Origin: Kitasatospora kifunensis | Lineage (GTDB): Bacteria; Actinomycetota; Actinomycetes; Streptomycetales; Streptomycetaceae | Reading direction: 5' to 3' | DNA: 64,000 nt | Assembly (NCBI RefSeq): GCF_014203855.1 | Contig: NZ_JACHJV010000001.1 | Span: 6,076,001-6,140,000, forward strand | Part shown: piece after piece, positions 23,371 through 31,830 of the stretch | Numbering within the stretch: position 1 is the first letter of the stretch | Layout: the number at the start of each line of letters is the position of its first letter | Notes under the pieces: model-generated | Databases searched by the model: none | Told to the model about the DNA's origin: nothing | Seen by the model: only the letters and a program-made list of their open reading frames with translations | Program-made: the position numbers and the translations under genes

Positions 23371-24212
23371 CCACCCTGACCCTCGCCCCGGACACACCCC
23401 GGACCGCCACCGAGCCCCGGGGCCGGTTCCGCGATCTGCTCGTCGCCGAGTGGATCAAACTCTGGTCACTGCGCTCCACACCCTGGGTGCTGGGCCTCAG
23501 CGCCCTGGTCATCATCGCCGCCAACCTCAATTCCGCGAAGTACACCTACGACCACTTCACCGCCGGTGATCCGGCCTCCAGTTACTTCCAGGTGGCGTTG
23601 AACGACTCGTTCACCCTGATCGCCGCCGACATCCTGATGCTCGTCGCGGGCAGCGTCGGCGTCATCGTGATGGTCGGCGAGTACACCACCGGGATGATCC
23701 GCACCACCGTGGCGGCCGTCCCCGACCGCCGCGCGATGCTGGTGGCCAAGGCGTGCGTGCTGACCGCGGTCATGCTCGGCTACGGCATCCTCGTCGCGGG
23801 GGCCTCCTTCGGCCTCGGCCAGGCGGTGCTGTCCGGACGGCACATCGGCCTGTCGATCACCCACCCCGGCGCCCTGCGGTTCGTCGCGGCGGCCGCGCTG
23901 TTCGCCCCGATCTGCGCCCTGATCGGCATGGCCCTGGGCGTGCTGATCCGGCACGGCGCGGCCACCGTGGCCGCCACCGTGCTGGTGCTCTTCTTCCTGC
24001 CCTCGTTCTTCACCGACACCCACCACTGGACGGCCGACCTCTCGCACGCGATGCCACTGACCGCCTGGCGGCGGCTTGCCGAGGTCGACATGACGAACGT
24101 GTTCATCTCGCACTATCCGGCGACGGTCGGCGGAGCGTGGCTCACCTTCGCGGCCTGGCCGCTCGTCTCGGTCCTGATCGCCACGATCGCCATCCACCGC
24201 CGAGACCTGTGA
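23367..24212 (+). CDS. ABC-2 type transporter permease
   Basis: 281 residues from ATG 23367, overlapping the ATPase gene. About six membrane helices are visible: TPWVLGLSALVIIAANL, LIAADILMLVAGSVGVIVMVG, then the conserved GEYTTGMIRTTVAAVPDRRAMLVAK loop, two central helices, AATVAATVLVLFFLPSFF and a C-terminal helix before IHRRDL. The GEYTTGMIR loop is typical of the ABC-2 membrane family. It forms the channel partner of the preceding ATPase. Confidence 0.9.
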   Translation: MTTLTLAPDTPRTATEPRGRFRDLLVAEWIKLWSLRSTPWVLGLSALVIIAANLNSAKYTYDHFTAGDPASSYFQVALNDSFTLIAADILMLVAGSVGVIVMVGEYTTGMIRTTVAAVPDRRAMLVAKACVLTAVMLGYGILVAGASFGLGQAVLSGRHIGLSITHPGALRFVAAAALFAPICALIGMALGVLIRHGAATVAATVLVLFFLPSFFTDTHHWTADLSHAMPLTAWRRLAEVDMTNVFISHYPATVGGAWLTFAAWPLVSVLIATIAIHRRDL

Positions 24213-24799
24213 CGCGGCATGAGGCGACTGTGTTGTTCCGTCCCCGTGGTCACATCTGTCACTCCAGTCTTACGTCTCGTCAACTATTACAACCAGCACT
24301 GAAGTTGCCGCCTTGGCCGTGCGCTGACAGACTCCCCTTGGTCTGGCGGCAGCAGGCCGCCGGACGGGGGTAGGCCGTTTCAGCATGGGGGAACCGCGAT
24401 GAAGTCCAGCACGCCCAAGCTCGCCCCTCGACGTGCAGACCTTGGATGCCACTACGAGCAGCACTGAGAGGCGCGGCGATTTCCTCGGAATAGCGTGCGA
24501 GGAGCCGGTGGTGTTCTGGGATTTCGTCAGATGATGAAGCATCAGTATGTCGACTTCTCGACCAGGCCGGGCGAATTGTGAATAGTGCCGTGGTGCCCCT
24601 CCGGGCAGAGCCGCCCGGGTGGTGAACCACGGTGCTGCCGGCGGCCGTACTGGCTTGCCTACCAGCCGGTTTGGGCATTCACAAACACTTCACGAGATGC
24701 TGCTTGCAGACCTGAACGGCCTTATGAACAGAATGTTTGTCGTTTCCTGCCCTGCGGCACGAGTTCCAGGCGCGAAGAGTTCGATGGGAGATTCGTCAA
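24213..24799. other. Long intergenic region before the flavohaemoprotein gene
   Basis: About 590 bp of comparatively AT-rich DNA without a supported long gene. A 22-codon frame (24399-24467, MKSSTPKLAP...) has a GGGGGAA ribosome site but no recognisable content. The right end should hold the promoter of the flavohaemoprotein gene. No clear nitric-oxide-regulator site or terminator hairpin was identified by eye. Confidence 0.35.
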
Positions 24800-26149
24800 G
24801 TGAGGTTTCGCGCCAGGCGCTCCAGCGGTGATGTCGCCACGCCGTCGAATTCGTCGTCGAATTCGGCGACCGACCGGCAGCCGTCGGTGCCGCAGCAGTA
24901 CGTGCCGCACCAGTCCCAGCAGTCCCAGCAGCCGTCGGTACCGCACCAGTACGCGCCGCCGCAGTCCGAGCCGCACCGGCCGGCGCCGAGCGCAGCGCGG
25001 CCCGCTCCCCAGGCCCCCCTGTCGGGGCAGGACATCGCGATGATCCGAGCGAGCCTGGCCGTGGTCGAGCCGCACGCCGCCGAGCTGCCGGTCCACTTCT
25101 ACGCGACGCTGTTCGGCCGCTACCCGCAGGTCCGCGAGCTGTTCCCGCCGGACATGGACGTTCAGCACGACCGACTGGTGCGGGCCCTGCTGCTGATCGT
25201 CGACTTGGTGGACGATGCCAAGAACCTGGCGCGCTTCTGTGGCGATCTGGGGCGTGACCACCGCAAGTTCGGCACCCAGAGCGCCCATTACGCGGCGGTC
25301 GGCGAGTGCCTGCTGGCCACGCTGGAGCACTTCGCGGGCCCGGCCTGGACCGCGGACCTCGCCGCCGCCTGGACCCGCGCCTACACCACGGCCGCCCAGG
25401 CCATGGACCAGGCCGCCGCGGCCGACGCGGCCGAACGGCCGGCGGTGTGGCACGCGCCCATCGTGCGTCACGTCAAGCGCGGTTCCGACCTCGCGGAGAT
25501 CACGGTGCGGCCCGATCAGCCGTACTCGTTCACCGGCGGACAGTTCGTCAGCCTGGAGACCCCGTGGCGGCCGAAGGTCTGGCGCTACTACTCACCGGCC
25601 AACGCCCCGCGCCCGGACGGGACCGTCACCTTCTACGTCCGCGCGGTTCCCGGCGGCCGGATCAGCACCGCGCTGGTGCACCAAGCCGCGGTCGGCGACG
25701 TGTTGCGGCTCGGCCTGCCATTGGGCGACCTGACCATCGACCCCACCGCCGCCCGGGACGTGGTGTGCGTGGCGGGCGGGACCGGGCTGGCGGCGATCCG
25801 CGCGCTGGTCGAACAGGCCGTGCTGGACGGCGCGCAGCGGCGGGTGGACCTCTTCGTCGGGGCCCGCACGGCGCAGGAGTTGTACGGACTGGAGGACCTG
25901 CTGCGCCTGTCCCAGCGCCACCGCTGGCTCACCGTGCGCGCGGCCATCTCCGATGAGGACGTCCCGCGGACCAGGCGCTCGCTCTCCGACGCGCTGGCGG
26001 AGTCCGGCCCCTGGCAGCAGCCGGACGCCTACCTCAGCGGCCCCGCCGCGATGATCACCGCGGCCGCCCGGGTGCTCCACCGCACGGGCGTCCCGTTCGA
26101 GCGCCTGCACCACGACCCGTTCGTGCAGCTCGACTTCCTCGGCTCCTGA
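24800..26149 (+). CDS. Flavohaemoprotein-like globin/ferredoxin reductase with Gln/Pro-rich N-terminus
   Basis: 449 residues from GTG 24800, with GGGAG 10 nt upstream; a TTG at 24737 is possible. Residues 1-75 form a low-complexity Gln/Pro/Ser linker (VPHQSQQSQQ). The globin domain (about 78-205) has the proximal-His context GRDHRKFG and YAAVGECLLATL. An FAD-binding barrel follows (RYYSPAN near 258; the usual Arg-x-Tyr-Ser) and an NAD domain (VCVAGGTGLAAIRALVE, YLSGPAAMI). Flavohaemoglobins convert NO to nitrate. The N-terminal extension is absent from Hmp and may be a tether or regulatory tail. Confidence 0.88.
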   Translation: MRFRARRSSGDVATPSNSSSNSATDRQPSVPQQYVPHQSQQSQQPSVPHQYAPPQSEPHRPAPSAARPAPQAPLSGQDIAMIRASLAVVEPHAAELPVHFYATLFGRYPQVRELFPPDMDVQHDRLVRALLLIVDLVDDAKNLARFCGDLGRDHRKFGTQSAHYAAVGECLLATLEHFAGPAWTADLAAAWTRAYTTAAQAMDQAAAADAAERPAVWHAPIVRHVKRGSDLAEITVRPDQPYSFTGGQFVSLETPWRPKVWRYYSPANAPRPDGTVTFYVRAVPGGRISTALVHQAAVGDVLRLGLPLGDLTIDPTAARDVVCVAGGTGLAAIRALVEQAVLDGAQRRVDLFVGARTAQELYGLEDLLRLSQRHRWLTVRAAISDEDVPRTRRSLSDALAESGPWQQPDAYLSGPAAMITAAARVLHRTGVPFERLHHDPFVQLDFLGS

Positions 26150-26166
26150 GCCCCGGCAGCGGCATG

Positions 26167-26211
26167 CATGGGGGCCTCGCGGACCCGCGGCGGGTCCGCG
26201 AGGCCCCCATG
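26167..26211. terminator. Perfect 21-bp stem bidirectional terminator
   Basis: Positions 26167-26187 pair without mismatch with 26191-26211 around a 3-nt loop, the longest perfect hairpin in the window. It lies between the rightward flavohaemoprotein gene (stop at 26149) and the leftward lipoprotein gene (stop at 26215) and can serve both. Confidence 0.9.
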
Positions 26212-26214
26212 GTG

Positions 26215-26913
26215 TCAGCTGGCCTTCCAGGCCAGCGGGGTGTTGTCCTTGTTCATCCACAGGACGTACTTGATCGGCTTGTCGCTCGGGGCGAGGTAGA
26301 CCGCGCACTCGTGCTCGGTCTGGCCCTTGACGAAGTTGGCGCCGCCCACGGGGACGTCGCTGGAGCACTTGGGGAACGAGCTCAGCAGGTCGAGCTTGGG
26401 CGCCTGGGTCTGGGCGTCGAGCATCGCGCGCAGCTGGATGTTGAAGTACGGCTCGAAGATCCCGTTGCCGCCGGTGTGGGTGTAGCTGACCGAGACGTAG
26501 TACGGCGTCTTGCCCGCGGTCTGGTCCGGCTTGAGGTCGAACTTGGCCAGGTCGGAGATGTCGCCCTTGACCACCTTCACCGGGCCGATGGCGAGGGAGA
26601 TGTCGCCCTGCTGGTGGTCGGTGAAGACACCGTTGGCCTGCGCGCCGGCCGCCAGGGCGCCGGGGAACGCGTCGCCGCCGCCGGGCTGGCTGCTGGGGGC
26701 GGCCTTGGTGGCGGTCGGCGCGGCGCTGGGCACCCGGTCGGAGGGCGCGGCGGTGGTGGGGTGGCTGGTCGGCGCGGTGGTGGCGGCGGCGGTGGCCGGC
26801 GCGGTGGTGGTGCTGCCGGTGGCCGTGGTCTCGTCGGGGCCGCACCCGGTCAGCAGGAGCGTCAGCGCGGCCGTGGTCGGAACAGCGGCGCGCAGAAGCG
26901 TGGTGGTACGCAT
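26215..26913 (-). CDS. Secreted lipoprotein, unknown function
   Basis: 232 residues from ATG 26913, with GGGGGA about 10 nt upstream. The lipoprotein signal peptide ends in LLLTGC (lipobox Cys 23). A Thr/Ala/Pro-rich linker of about 60 residues follows, then a folded domain with GDISDLAKFDLKPDQ, PYYVSVSYTHTGG, a Cys-containing loop (FPKCSSDVP) and HECAVYLAPSDKP. The layout matches small extracytoplasmic beta-sandwich lipoproteins of actinomycetes. The two Cys in the folded domain may form a disulphide. No operon partner is seen. Confidence 0.8.
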   Translation of the reverse strand: MRTTTLLRAAVPTTAALTLLLTGCGPDETTATGSTTTAPATAAATTAPTSHPTTAAPSDRVPSAAPTATKAAPSSQPGGGDAFPGALAAGAQANGVFTDHQQGDISLAIGPVKVVKGDISDLAKFDLKPDQTAGKTPYYVSVSYTHTGGNGIFEPYFNIQLRAMLDAQTQAPKLDLLSSFPKCSSDVPVGGANFVKGQTEHECAVYLAPSDKPIKYVLWMNKDNTPLAWKAS

Positions 26914-27144
26914 AAGAATGAATTCCCCCATGAAAAGGATGGTCCAGGCACGGGGGCATGACGGTGCTCTGTTCGGCGCCCCCGCGCGCACTGACGCGTC
27001 GCAAGGACTGCGGTGCGTCGGCCCATGACTGTAGCGGAGGGGCGGGTGTGGCTGCTGTGGCACTTGTGGAGTCTCGGTGGCGGGGGTCGTAGGGGCTCCG
27101 CGGACTGCCGGATCCTGGCTTCGACCGCTGGAACCCGGCTTCCG

Positions 27145-28614
27145 CTACGGTCGCTGCGGCGGCCGCACCCGGGACTGGTAGTGGTCGGTGATGACCTGTC
27201 GCATCGCCCCGATCGGGTCCTGGACCACGTTCCTCGCGCTGAAGAAGATGTTGCCGCGCACCTCGGACAGGTCCTGGGTGAAGGTCAGGTGCCGGGAGAG
27301 CTCGCCCGGATCCTGCCACGGCGCGGGCTGACCGGGGGTGCCGGCCCGGTAGAGCGCTTCGCCGAGGTAGAGCAGCGTGTCGGTGCCGCGGACCACCTCG
27401 GCCCACCAGGGGGCCAGCTTGGCGTAGTCGCAGGTGGAGGAGCCGATGGCCCAGTAGAGCTGCGGGGCGACGTAGTCGAGCCAGCCGTTCTTCACCCAGC
27501 CGCGGGTGTCGGCGCCGAGGTCGTCGTAGGAGGAGAGGCCGCCGTGGGTGTCGGAGCCCCGCGGATCCACGGAGCGGTCGCGCCAGATCCCGAACGGGGC
27601 GATCCCGAACCGCACCGGGCGCCTGGGCCGGCCCGAGCCGGTGCTCGACGAGCGGTTCAGCTCGGCGATCCGTGCCGCGGTCTCCTGCACCAGGCGGTCG
27701 ATGTTGTCGCGCCGCCAGGCGGCCCGGTCGGGGAAGTCGCCGCCGTGGCGCTGGTAGGCGTCATCGTCGTCGAAGACCTGTCCGCTGGCCGGGTACGGGT
27801 AGAAGTAGTCGTCGAAGTGGACGCCGTCCACGTCGTAGCGGGCGACCGCGTCGAGCATCGCGTCCTGGACGAAGCGGCGCACCTCGGGCAGGCCCGGGTT
27901 GTAGAGCAGCAGGCCGTCGTACGCCACCACCCACTCGGGGTGCCGGCGGGCGGGGTGGTCGGGGGCCAGCAGGGAGGCGTCGGGCTGGGTGGCGATCCGG
28001 TACGGGTTGAACCAGGCGTGCAGCTCCAGGTCCCGGGCGTGGGCCTCGCGCACGGCGAAGTCCAGCGGATCCCAACCGGGATCGCGGCCCTGAACACCCG
28101 TCAGGCACTTCGCCCACGGCTCGTAGGGCGAGGGCCAGAGCGCGTCGGCCAGCGACCTGACCTGGAGGACGACGGCGTTGAGCCGGCGGTCGACGGCGGT
28201 GTCCAGCAGGGCGAGCAGCTCCTGCTGCTGGGTCTGGGGCGACTGGCCGGGCCGGCTGGGCCAGTCGCGGTTGAAGACGGTGGTCAGCCACATGCCGCGG
28301 AACTGCGCGGCCGCCGGGTTGGTGTCGATGTCGGCGTCGGTATCGCCGGCGGCTGTGGCATCGGAAGCGGGGGGCTCCAGCGGTTCGTCCGGCATGGGCG
28401 GCTCGGTCGGTACGGTCGCATCGTCCGGCGCGGTCGGTGTGGTCGACGACGGGTCGTCGTCCGCCGCGTACGCCGGGCGGGCGGCGAGCCCGGTGTACGC
28501 GGCCAGCGCCGCCACGCCGGTCGCGGTGGTCAGGGTCCGGCGGGAGACGTTGTTCGAACGGGAGGCGTTGTTCGAAGAAGGGGGCATCGGGGGCATCGGA
28601 TTCGAAGGGGGCAT
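27145..28614 (-). CDS. Secreted glycoside hydrolase-like GHL10 (DUF187) family protein
   Basis: 489 residues from ATG 28614; ATGs at 28596 and 28587 are alternatives and none has a clear ribosome site. An N-terminal SRRTLTTATGVAALAAYTGLAARPAYA-like stretch looks like a twin-arginine signal. A Pro/Asp/Thr-rich linker follows, then a TIM barrel from about residue 105 (FRGMWLTTVFNRDWPS, LQVRSLADALWPSPYEPW, LELHAWFNPYRIA, YDVDGVHFDDYFYPYP, YVAPQLYWAIG). This is the GHL10 family, putative glycosidases of the cell surface. Acidic residues of HFDDYF are likely in the active site. Substrate is unknown. Confidence 0.88.
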   Translation of the reverse strand: MPPSNPMPPMPPSSNNASRSNNVSRRTLTTATGVAALAAYTGLAARPAYAADDDPSSTTPTAPDDATVPTEPPMPDEPLEPPASDATAAGDTDADIDTNPAAAQFRGMWLTTVFNRDWPSRPGQSPQTQQQELLALLDTAVDRRLNAVVLQVRSLADALWPSPYEPWAKCLTGVQGRDPGWDPLDFAVREAHARDLELHAWFNPYRIATQPDASLLAPDHPARRHPEWVVAYDGLLLYNPGLPEVRRFVQDAMLDAVARYDVDGVHFDDYFYPYPASGQVFDDDDAYQRHGGDFPDRAAWRRDNIDRLVQETAARIAELNRSSSTGSGRPRRPVRFGIAPFGIWRDRSVDPRGSDTHGGLSSYDDLGADTRGWVKNGWLDYVAPQLYWAIGSSTCDYAKLAPWWAEVVRGTDTLLYLGEALYRAGTPGQPAPWQDPGELSRHLTFTQDLSEVRGNIFFSARNVVQDPIGAMRQVITDHYQSRVRPPQRP

Positions 28615-28745
28615 CGGATCAGTCTTGCCAGCGGCGCCCGGAGCCGCGGGTCCGCAACGCCGGACCGCCACGGATGGGCACGGATGGCCCAAGGCCCGTC
28701 CCCGCCCGGGGGTGTCCCGCGTGCGGGCGGGGACGCAGGCTCGCG

Positions 28746-30008
28746 TCAGGGGGCCTGGACGGTGCTCCGGCTCAGCGAGGCACGGTTGTTGAGCACCTCG
28801 ACCTCGCTGCCGGTGGCGCTGCGGTAGGCGGCGCTGACCCGGGCCAGCTCGGCCGCGGTGTGGCCGCCGTCCCGGTACATGGCGCGACTGGCCAGCACCA
28901 CGGCGCCGGTGGCCTCCCGCCGCGCGCTCTCGTAGCGGGCCAGTCCGGTCGGCACCTCGGCGGCGCCGGCCACGCCGGCCAACTCGTAGGCGAGCACCCG
29001 GGCGTCGACGATGGCTTGGGAGGCGCCGTTGGCGCCGATCGGGTACATCGGGTGCGCGGCGTCGCCGAGCAGCGTCACCCGGCCGCGACCCCAGGCGGCC
29101 AGCGGCTCGCGGTCGACCATCGGGTACTCCAGGACCTCCTCGGCGCCGGCCAGCAGCCCGGGCACGTCGAGCCGGCCCAGCGCCCAGCCCTGGTAGTACG
29201 GCAGCACCTGCGCCAGCTGTCCGGGGCTGCTCCAGGCGGCGTCGGCGGCGAGCGGTCCGGGCTCGCCCACCCGCACCTGGCAGACCCAGTTGATCCGGCC
29301 CCGGCCGATCGGATAGGCGATGATCTCCACGTCGCCGTCGCGCACGATCACCGCCGAGTGACCGGTGAGGAACGGCTCGGCCAGGGTCGTCACCCCGCGC
29401 CACATCCGGACACCCGACCAGAGCAACGGGCCGTCCTGGGGGTGGAGTCGGGAGCGCACCACGGAGTGCAGCCCGTCCGCGCCGATCAGCGCCTCGGCCT
29501 CGATCTCCGTCATCTCCCCGCTCGCCCGGTCCAGCAGCCGCGCCCGGACGGTGTCGGCCTGCTTGGAGTCGGCCTGCCTGGAGTCGTGGGCTCCAGGATC
29601 CTGGTCGACATCCTGGTCGAAGCCCACCAGCCTGGTCCCGGTGCGCACCGCGTCGGCGCCCAGCCGTTCGCGCACGGCCGCGAGCAGCATGAGCTGCAAC
29701 TCCCCGCGGTGGACGGAGTACTGCGGCCAGCGGTAGCCCTGCGCGGTGCCGCGCGGCTCGGCGAAGAGCCGGTTTCCGGACGGGTCGCAGTAGACCAGTT
29801 CGGTCGAGGACACGCCGAGGGCGGCCAGCTCCTCGGCGAGGCCGAGTTCGATGAGCTCGCGCACCGCGTGCGGCTGCAGGTTGATTCCGACGCCCAGCGG
29901 CTCGATGGACTGCGCGCTCTCCACCACGAGCGCCTCGATGCCCACGGCGTGCAGGCTCAGGGCGGCGGTCAGCCCGCCTATTCCGGCGCCCGCGATCAGT
30001 ACGGTCAT
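28746..30008 (-). CDS. FAD-dependent monooxygenase (salicylate hydroxylase/PhzS type)
   Basis: 420 residues from ATG 30008, behind AAGGAG. The FAD fingerprint GAGIGG is at 7-12, followed by a GADGLHSVVRS motif (DG motif) near 185 and VTLLGDAAHPMYPIGANGASQAI (GD motif) near 310, all standard for group A flavin monooxygenases acting on aromatic rings. A short repeated insert, RQADSKQAD, lies near 158. The SnoaL-like gene upstream stops 2 nt before the start, so the two are coupled. A LysR gene diverges beyond. Together they suggest tailoring or catabolism of an aromatic compound. Confidence 0.9.
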   Translation of the reverse strand: MTVLIAGAGIGGLTAALSLHAVGIEALVVESAQSIEPLGVGINLQPHAVRELIELGLAEELAALGVSSTELVYCDPSGNRLFAEPRGTAQGYRWPQYSVHRGELQLMLLAAVRERLGADAVRTGTRLVGFDQDVDQDPGAHDSRQADSKQADTVRARLLDRASGEMTEIEAEALIGADGLHSVVRSRLHPQDGPLLWSGVRMWRGVTTLAEPFLTGHSAVIVRDGDVEIIAYPIGRGRINWVCQVRVGEPGPLAADAAWSSPGQLAQVLPYYQGWALGRLDVPGLLAGAEEVLEYPMVDREPLAAWGRGRVTLLGDAAHPMYPIGANGASQAIVDARVLAYELAGVAGAAEVPTGLARYESARREATGAVVLASRAMYRDGGHTAAELARVSAAYRSATGSEVEVLNNRASLSRSTVQAP

Positions 30009-30010
30009 CG

Positions 30011-30421
30011 TCAGCTCTCCTTCTCGGTCTCGGTCTCGGTGTGGTCCGTGGTTCCAGGCGCGGGGCGGGTCTCGGGCCGGTCGATGATGCGCAGCCAAGT
30101 CCCGTCGGGCTGACGACGGTTGACCTGCACCCGGCCACCCGTGCCGTCGGCGGCCCGGGTGGAGGTGAGGGCCAGGTCGCCGTAGCGGAGGGTGGGCAGC
30201 GGCTCCTCCACCAGGAAGGGGCGCGGCGCGTGCGTGAGCAGCCGCTCGCAGACGGCGCGGATCGCCTCGCGGCCGACCGTGACGGAGCCCGGCGGATAGG
30301 CGAGCACGGCGTCGGGCGCGTAGAGCTCGGCGAGTCCGGCGGCGTCCCCGGCGTTCGCCCGGGTCACGAAGAGTCGGGCCAAGTCCTCGGGGTTGTAGGC
30401 GTGTTCGCTTCTCTCGGCCAT
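30011..30421 (-). CDS. SnoaL-like (NTF2-fold) protein
   Basis: 136 residues from ATG 30421, with GGGAG about 9 nt upstream. It has the cone-shaped NTF2 pattern: LARLFVTRANAGDAAGLAELYAPDAVLAYP, VTVGREAIRAVCERLL and RRQPDGTWLRIIDRP. Such proteins are cyclases, isomerases or stress proteins. The tail HTETETEKES is a small repeat. It precedes and is coupled to an FAD monooxygenase, and is divergent from a LysR regulator that probably controls both. Confidence 0.82.
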   Translation of the reverse strand: MAERSEHAYNPEDLARLFVTRANAGDAAGLAELYAPDAVLAYPPGSVTVGREAIRAVCERLLTHAPRPFLVEEPLPTLRYGDLALTSTRAADGTGGRVQVNRRQPDGTWLRIIDRPETRPAPGTTDHTETETEKES

Positions 30422-30435
30422 GATCGGCGCTCCCT

Positions 30436-30482
30436 CGCTCGGTGCTTCTCGCTCGCTGTTTGTCGCTCGGTGCTTCTCGCTC
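30436..30482. repeat. 19-bp direct repeat in the SnoaL/LysR divergent promoter
   Basis: CGCTCGGTGCTTCTCGCTC occurs at 30436-30454 and 30464-30482, 28 bp apart, with a related partial copy between them. It lies just upstream of the SnoaL start and about 75 bp from the LysR start. It may be a binding site for the LysR protein or a simple duplication. Confidence 0.55.
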
Positions 30483-30555
30483 CTGGTGTTCACTCTGCTG
30501 CCGCGCCGATCAGAAGTCCAAGATCTGGATCGTCTCCCGACTAGAATCAGTGGTT

Positions 30556-31449
30556 ATGGAACTTCGTCAGCTGGAGTACTTCGTGACCGTGGCCGAACAG
30601 CGGAGCTTCACCAGGGCCGCCGAGCAGGTGCACGTCGCACAGCCCGGTGTCAGCGCGCAGATCCGCAAGCTGGAGCGCGAGTTGGGGCAGGAGCTGCTGG
30701 ACCGCTCCGGGCGCGAGGTGCGGCTGACCGCGGTGGGCGAGGCCGTCCTGCCGTACGCGCGGGCGGCGCTCGCAGCGGTGGCCGGCGTCCGGGCGGCCGT
30801 CGACGAGCTGGCCGGACTGGTCCGCGGGCACCTCTCGGTCGGCACCGTGACCTCGCACGACGTCGACCTGCCCGGCCTGCTGGCGGCCTTCCACGACGCG
30901 CACCCCGAGGTCGAGATCACCCTGACCGAGGCCAACACCGACCAACTGCTGGAAGGCCTGTGGGCCGGACACCTGGACGCGGCGATCGTCAGCCTGGGCA
31001 GCGAGACCCCGCCGGGCCTGGACGTCCTGGTGGTGGCCGACCAGCCCGTGGTGGCCGCCGTGAGTCACGACCACGAACTCGCCGTGCACCCGGTCATCTC
31101 GCTCGACACCCTGCGCGGCCGCCCGCTGATCAGCCTGCCGCGCGGGACCGGCCTGCGCACCCGACTGGACGAGGCCTGCGCCGCCGCCGGGTTCGTCCCG
31201 AAGATCGCCTTCGAGGCCAGCGACCCGCAGATACTCGCCCAACTCGCCGCCCGCGGCCTGGGCGCGGCCATCCTGCCCCGCGCCTTCGCGGCGGCCCGCC
31301 CGCGAGAGTTGCGGGTGATCACCATCGACCGCCCGGCGCTGCGCGGGCGCCTGGCCTTCGCCTGGCGGGCCGGCGGCCCGACCAGCCCGGCCGGGCGCGC
31401 CCTGGTCAGCCGCGCGCGGGAGACGCTGGGGGTGGCCGAGGGGGAGTAG
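30556..31449 (+). CDS. LysR-family transcriptional regulator
   Basis: 297 residues from ATG 30556. TAGAAT at 30542-30547 can be a -10 element, so the transcript may be leaderless. The helix-turn-helix covers about 1-60 (LEYFVTVAEQRSFTRAAEQVHVAQPGVSAQI) and the ligand domain starts near 90 (HLSVGTVTSHDVDLPGLLAAFHDAHPEVEI). It is divergent from the SnoaL/FAD monooxygenase operon across a 134-bp gap containing a direct repeat, so it probably regulates that operon. Confidence 0.92.
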   Translation: MELRQLEYFVTVAEQRSFTRAAEQVHVAQPGVSAQIRKLERELGQELLDRSGREVRLTAVGEAVLPYARAALAAVAGVRAAVDELAGLVRGHLSVGTVTSHDVDLPGLLAAFHDAHPEVEITLTEANTDQLLEGLWAGHLDAAIVSLGSETPPGLDVLVVADQPVVAAVSHDHELAVHPVISLDTLRGRPLISLPRGTGLRTRLDEACAAAGFVPKIAFEASDPQILAQLAARGLGAAILPRAFAAARPRELRVITIDRPALRGRLAFAWRAGGPTSPAGRALVSRARETLGVAEGE

Positions 31450-31458
31450 AGCGCCCCG

Positions 31459-31506
31459 CTCGCCGGTGGGAGAACTCGCCGACGGGAGAACTCGCCGGCG
31501 GGAAAA
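31459..31506 (+). repeat. Three tandem 16-bp units
   Basis: CTCGCCGNNGGGAGAA is repeated head to tail at 31459, 31475 and 31491, the last with one G-to-A change. The array begins 10 bp after the LysR stop and lies upstream of a small Ala-rich frame and the EF-Tu paralogue. The function is unknown; it could be an iterated operator or a minisatellite. Confidence 0.6.
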
Positions 31507-31547
31507 CCAGTGGCGGGCCAATCCATCGCGCAGGCAGGATGGTTCAC

Positions 31548-31733
31548 ATGTTCCAGTACGCCATCGCCGAGTTCCCCGCAGTCGCGGGCGCGATGGCTGC
31601 TGCCCTGACGCCGACCCTGGCAGTCGCAGTCGCAGCCGCATTCGACGGCGCAGTCGCAACCGACGCTGCAGCCGCATTCGACGGCGCAACCGCTCTCAGC
31701 GGCGCAACCGCATTCGGCGGCGCCCGAAGCTGA
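31548..31733 (+). CDS. Possible small Ala-rich protein, low confidence
   Basis: A 61-codon frame from ATG 31548 reading MFQYAIAEFPAVAGAMAAALTP, then repeats of AAFDGA and related units. The DNA is a minisatellite built on GCATTCGACGGCGCA-like units. There is a weak GGATGG ribosome site. It could be a hydrophobic small protein or a chance frame; the opposite strand reads a Cys-rich repeat that lacks any start signal. Its stop falls in a hairpin. Confidence 0.25.
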   Translation: MFQYAIAEFPAVAGAMAAALTPTLAVAVAAAFDGAVATDAAAAFDGATALSGATAFGGARS

Positions 31734-31773
31734 CCTTCCCCGGGACGTCCCGGGACCTCGGACGGGGAAGGTC
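31732..31773. terminator. Hairpin upstream of the EF-Tu paralogue
   Basis: GACCTTCCCC (31732-31741) pairs with GGGGAAGGTC (31764-31773), and the 22-nt loop contains a GGGACGTCCC palindrome. It sits 58 nt before the tuf start. It may terminate upstream transcription or attenuate the tuf transcript. Confidence 0.5.
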
Positions 31774-31830
31774 GGCCCGTCGCAGAGGTTCCGTCTACCC
31801 GCAGGACGATTCCAGGAGAAGATCCCCGTC

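Noticed and set aside
24399..24467. 22-codon frame with a good GGGGGAA ribosome site
   Set aside because: Too short and without recognisable content to support as a gene; mentioned in the intergenic entry only.
27145..30138. A 997-codon frame that would fuse upstream sequence to the GHL10 hydrolase
   Set aside because: The upstream 500 codons are a shadow of the FAD monooxygenase gene; the hydrolase has its own signal peptide start near 28614.
30420..31733. 437-codon plus-strand frame spanning the second LysR gene
   Set aside because: Out of frame with the LysR motifs and Arg/Gly-rich; a shadow that merely shares its last 61 codons with the Ala-rich frame.
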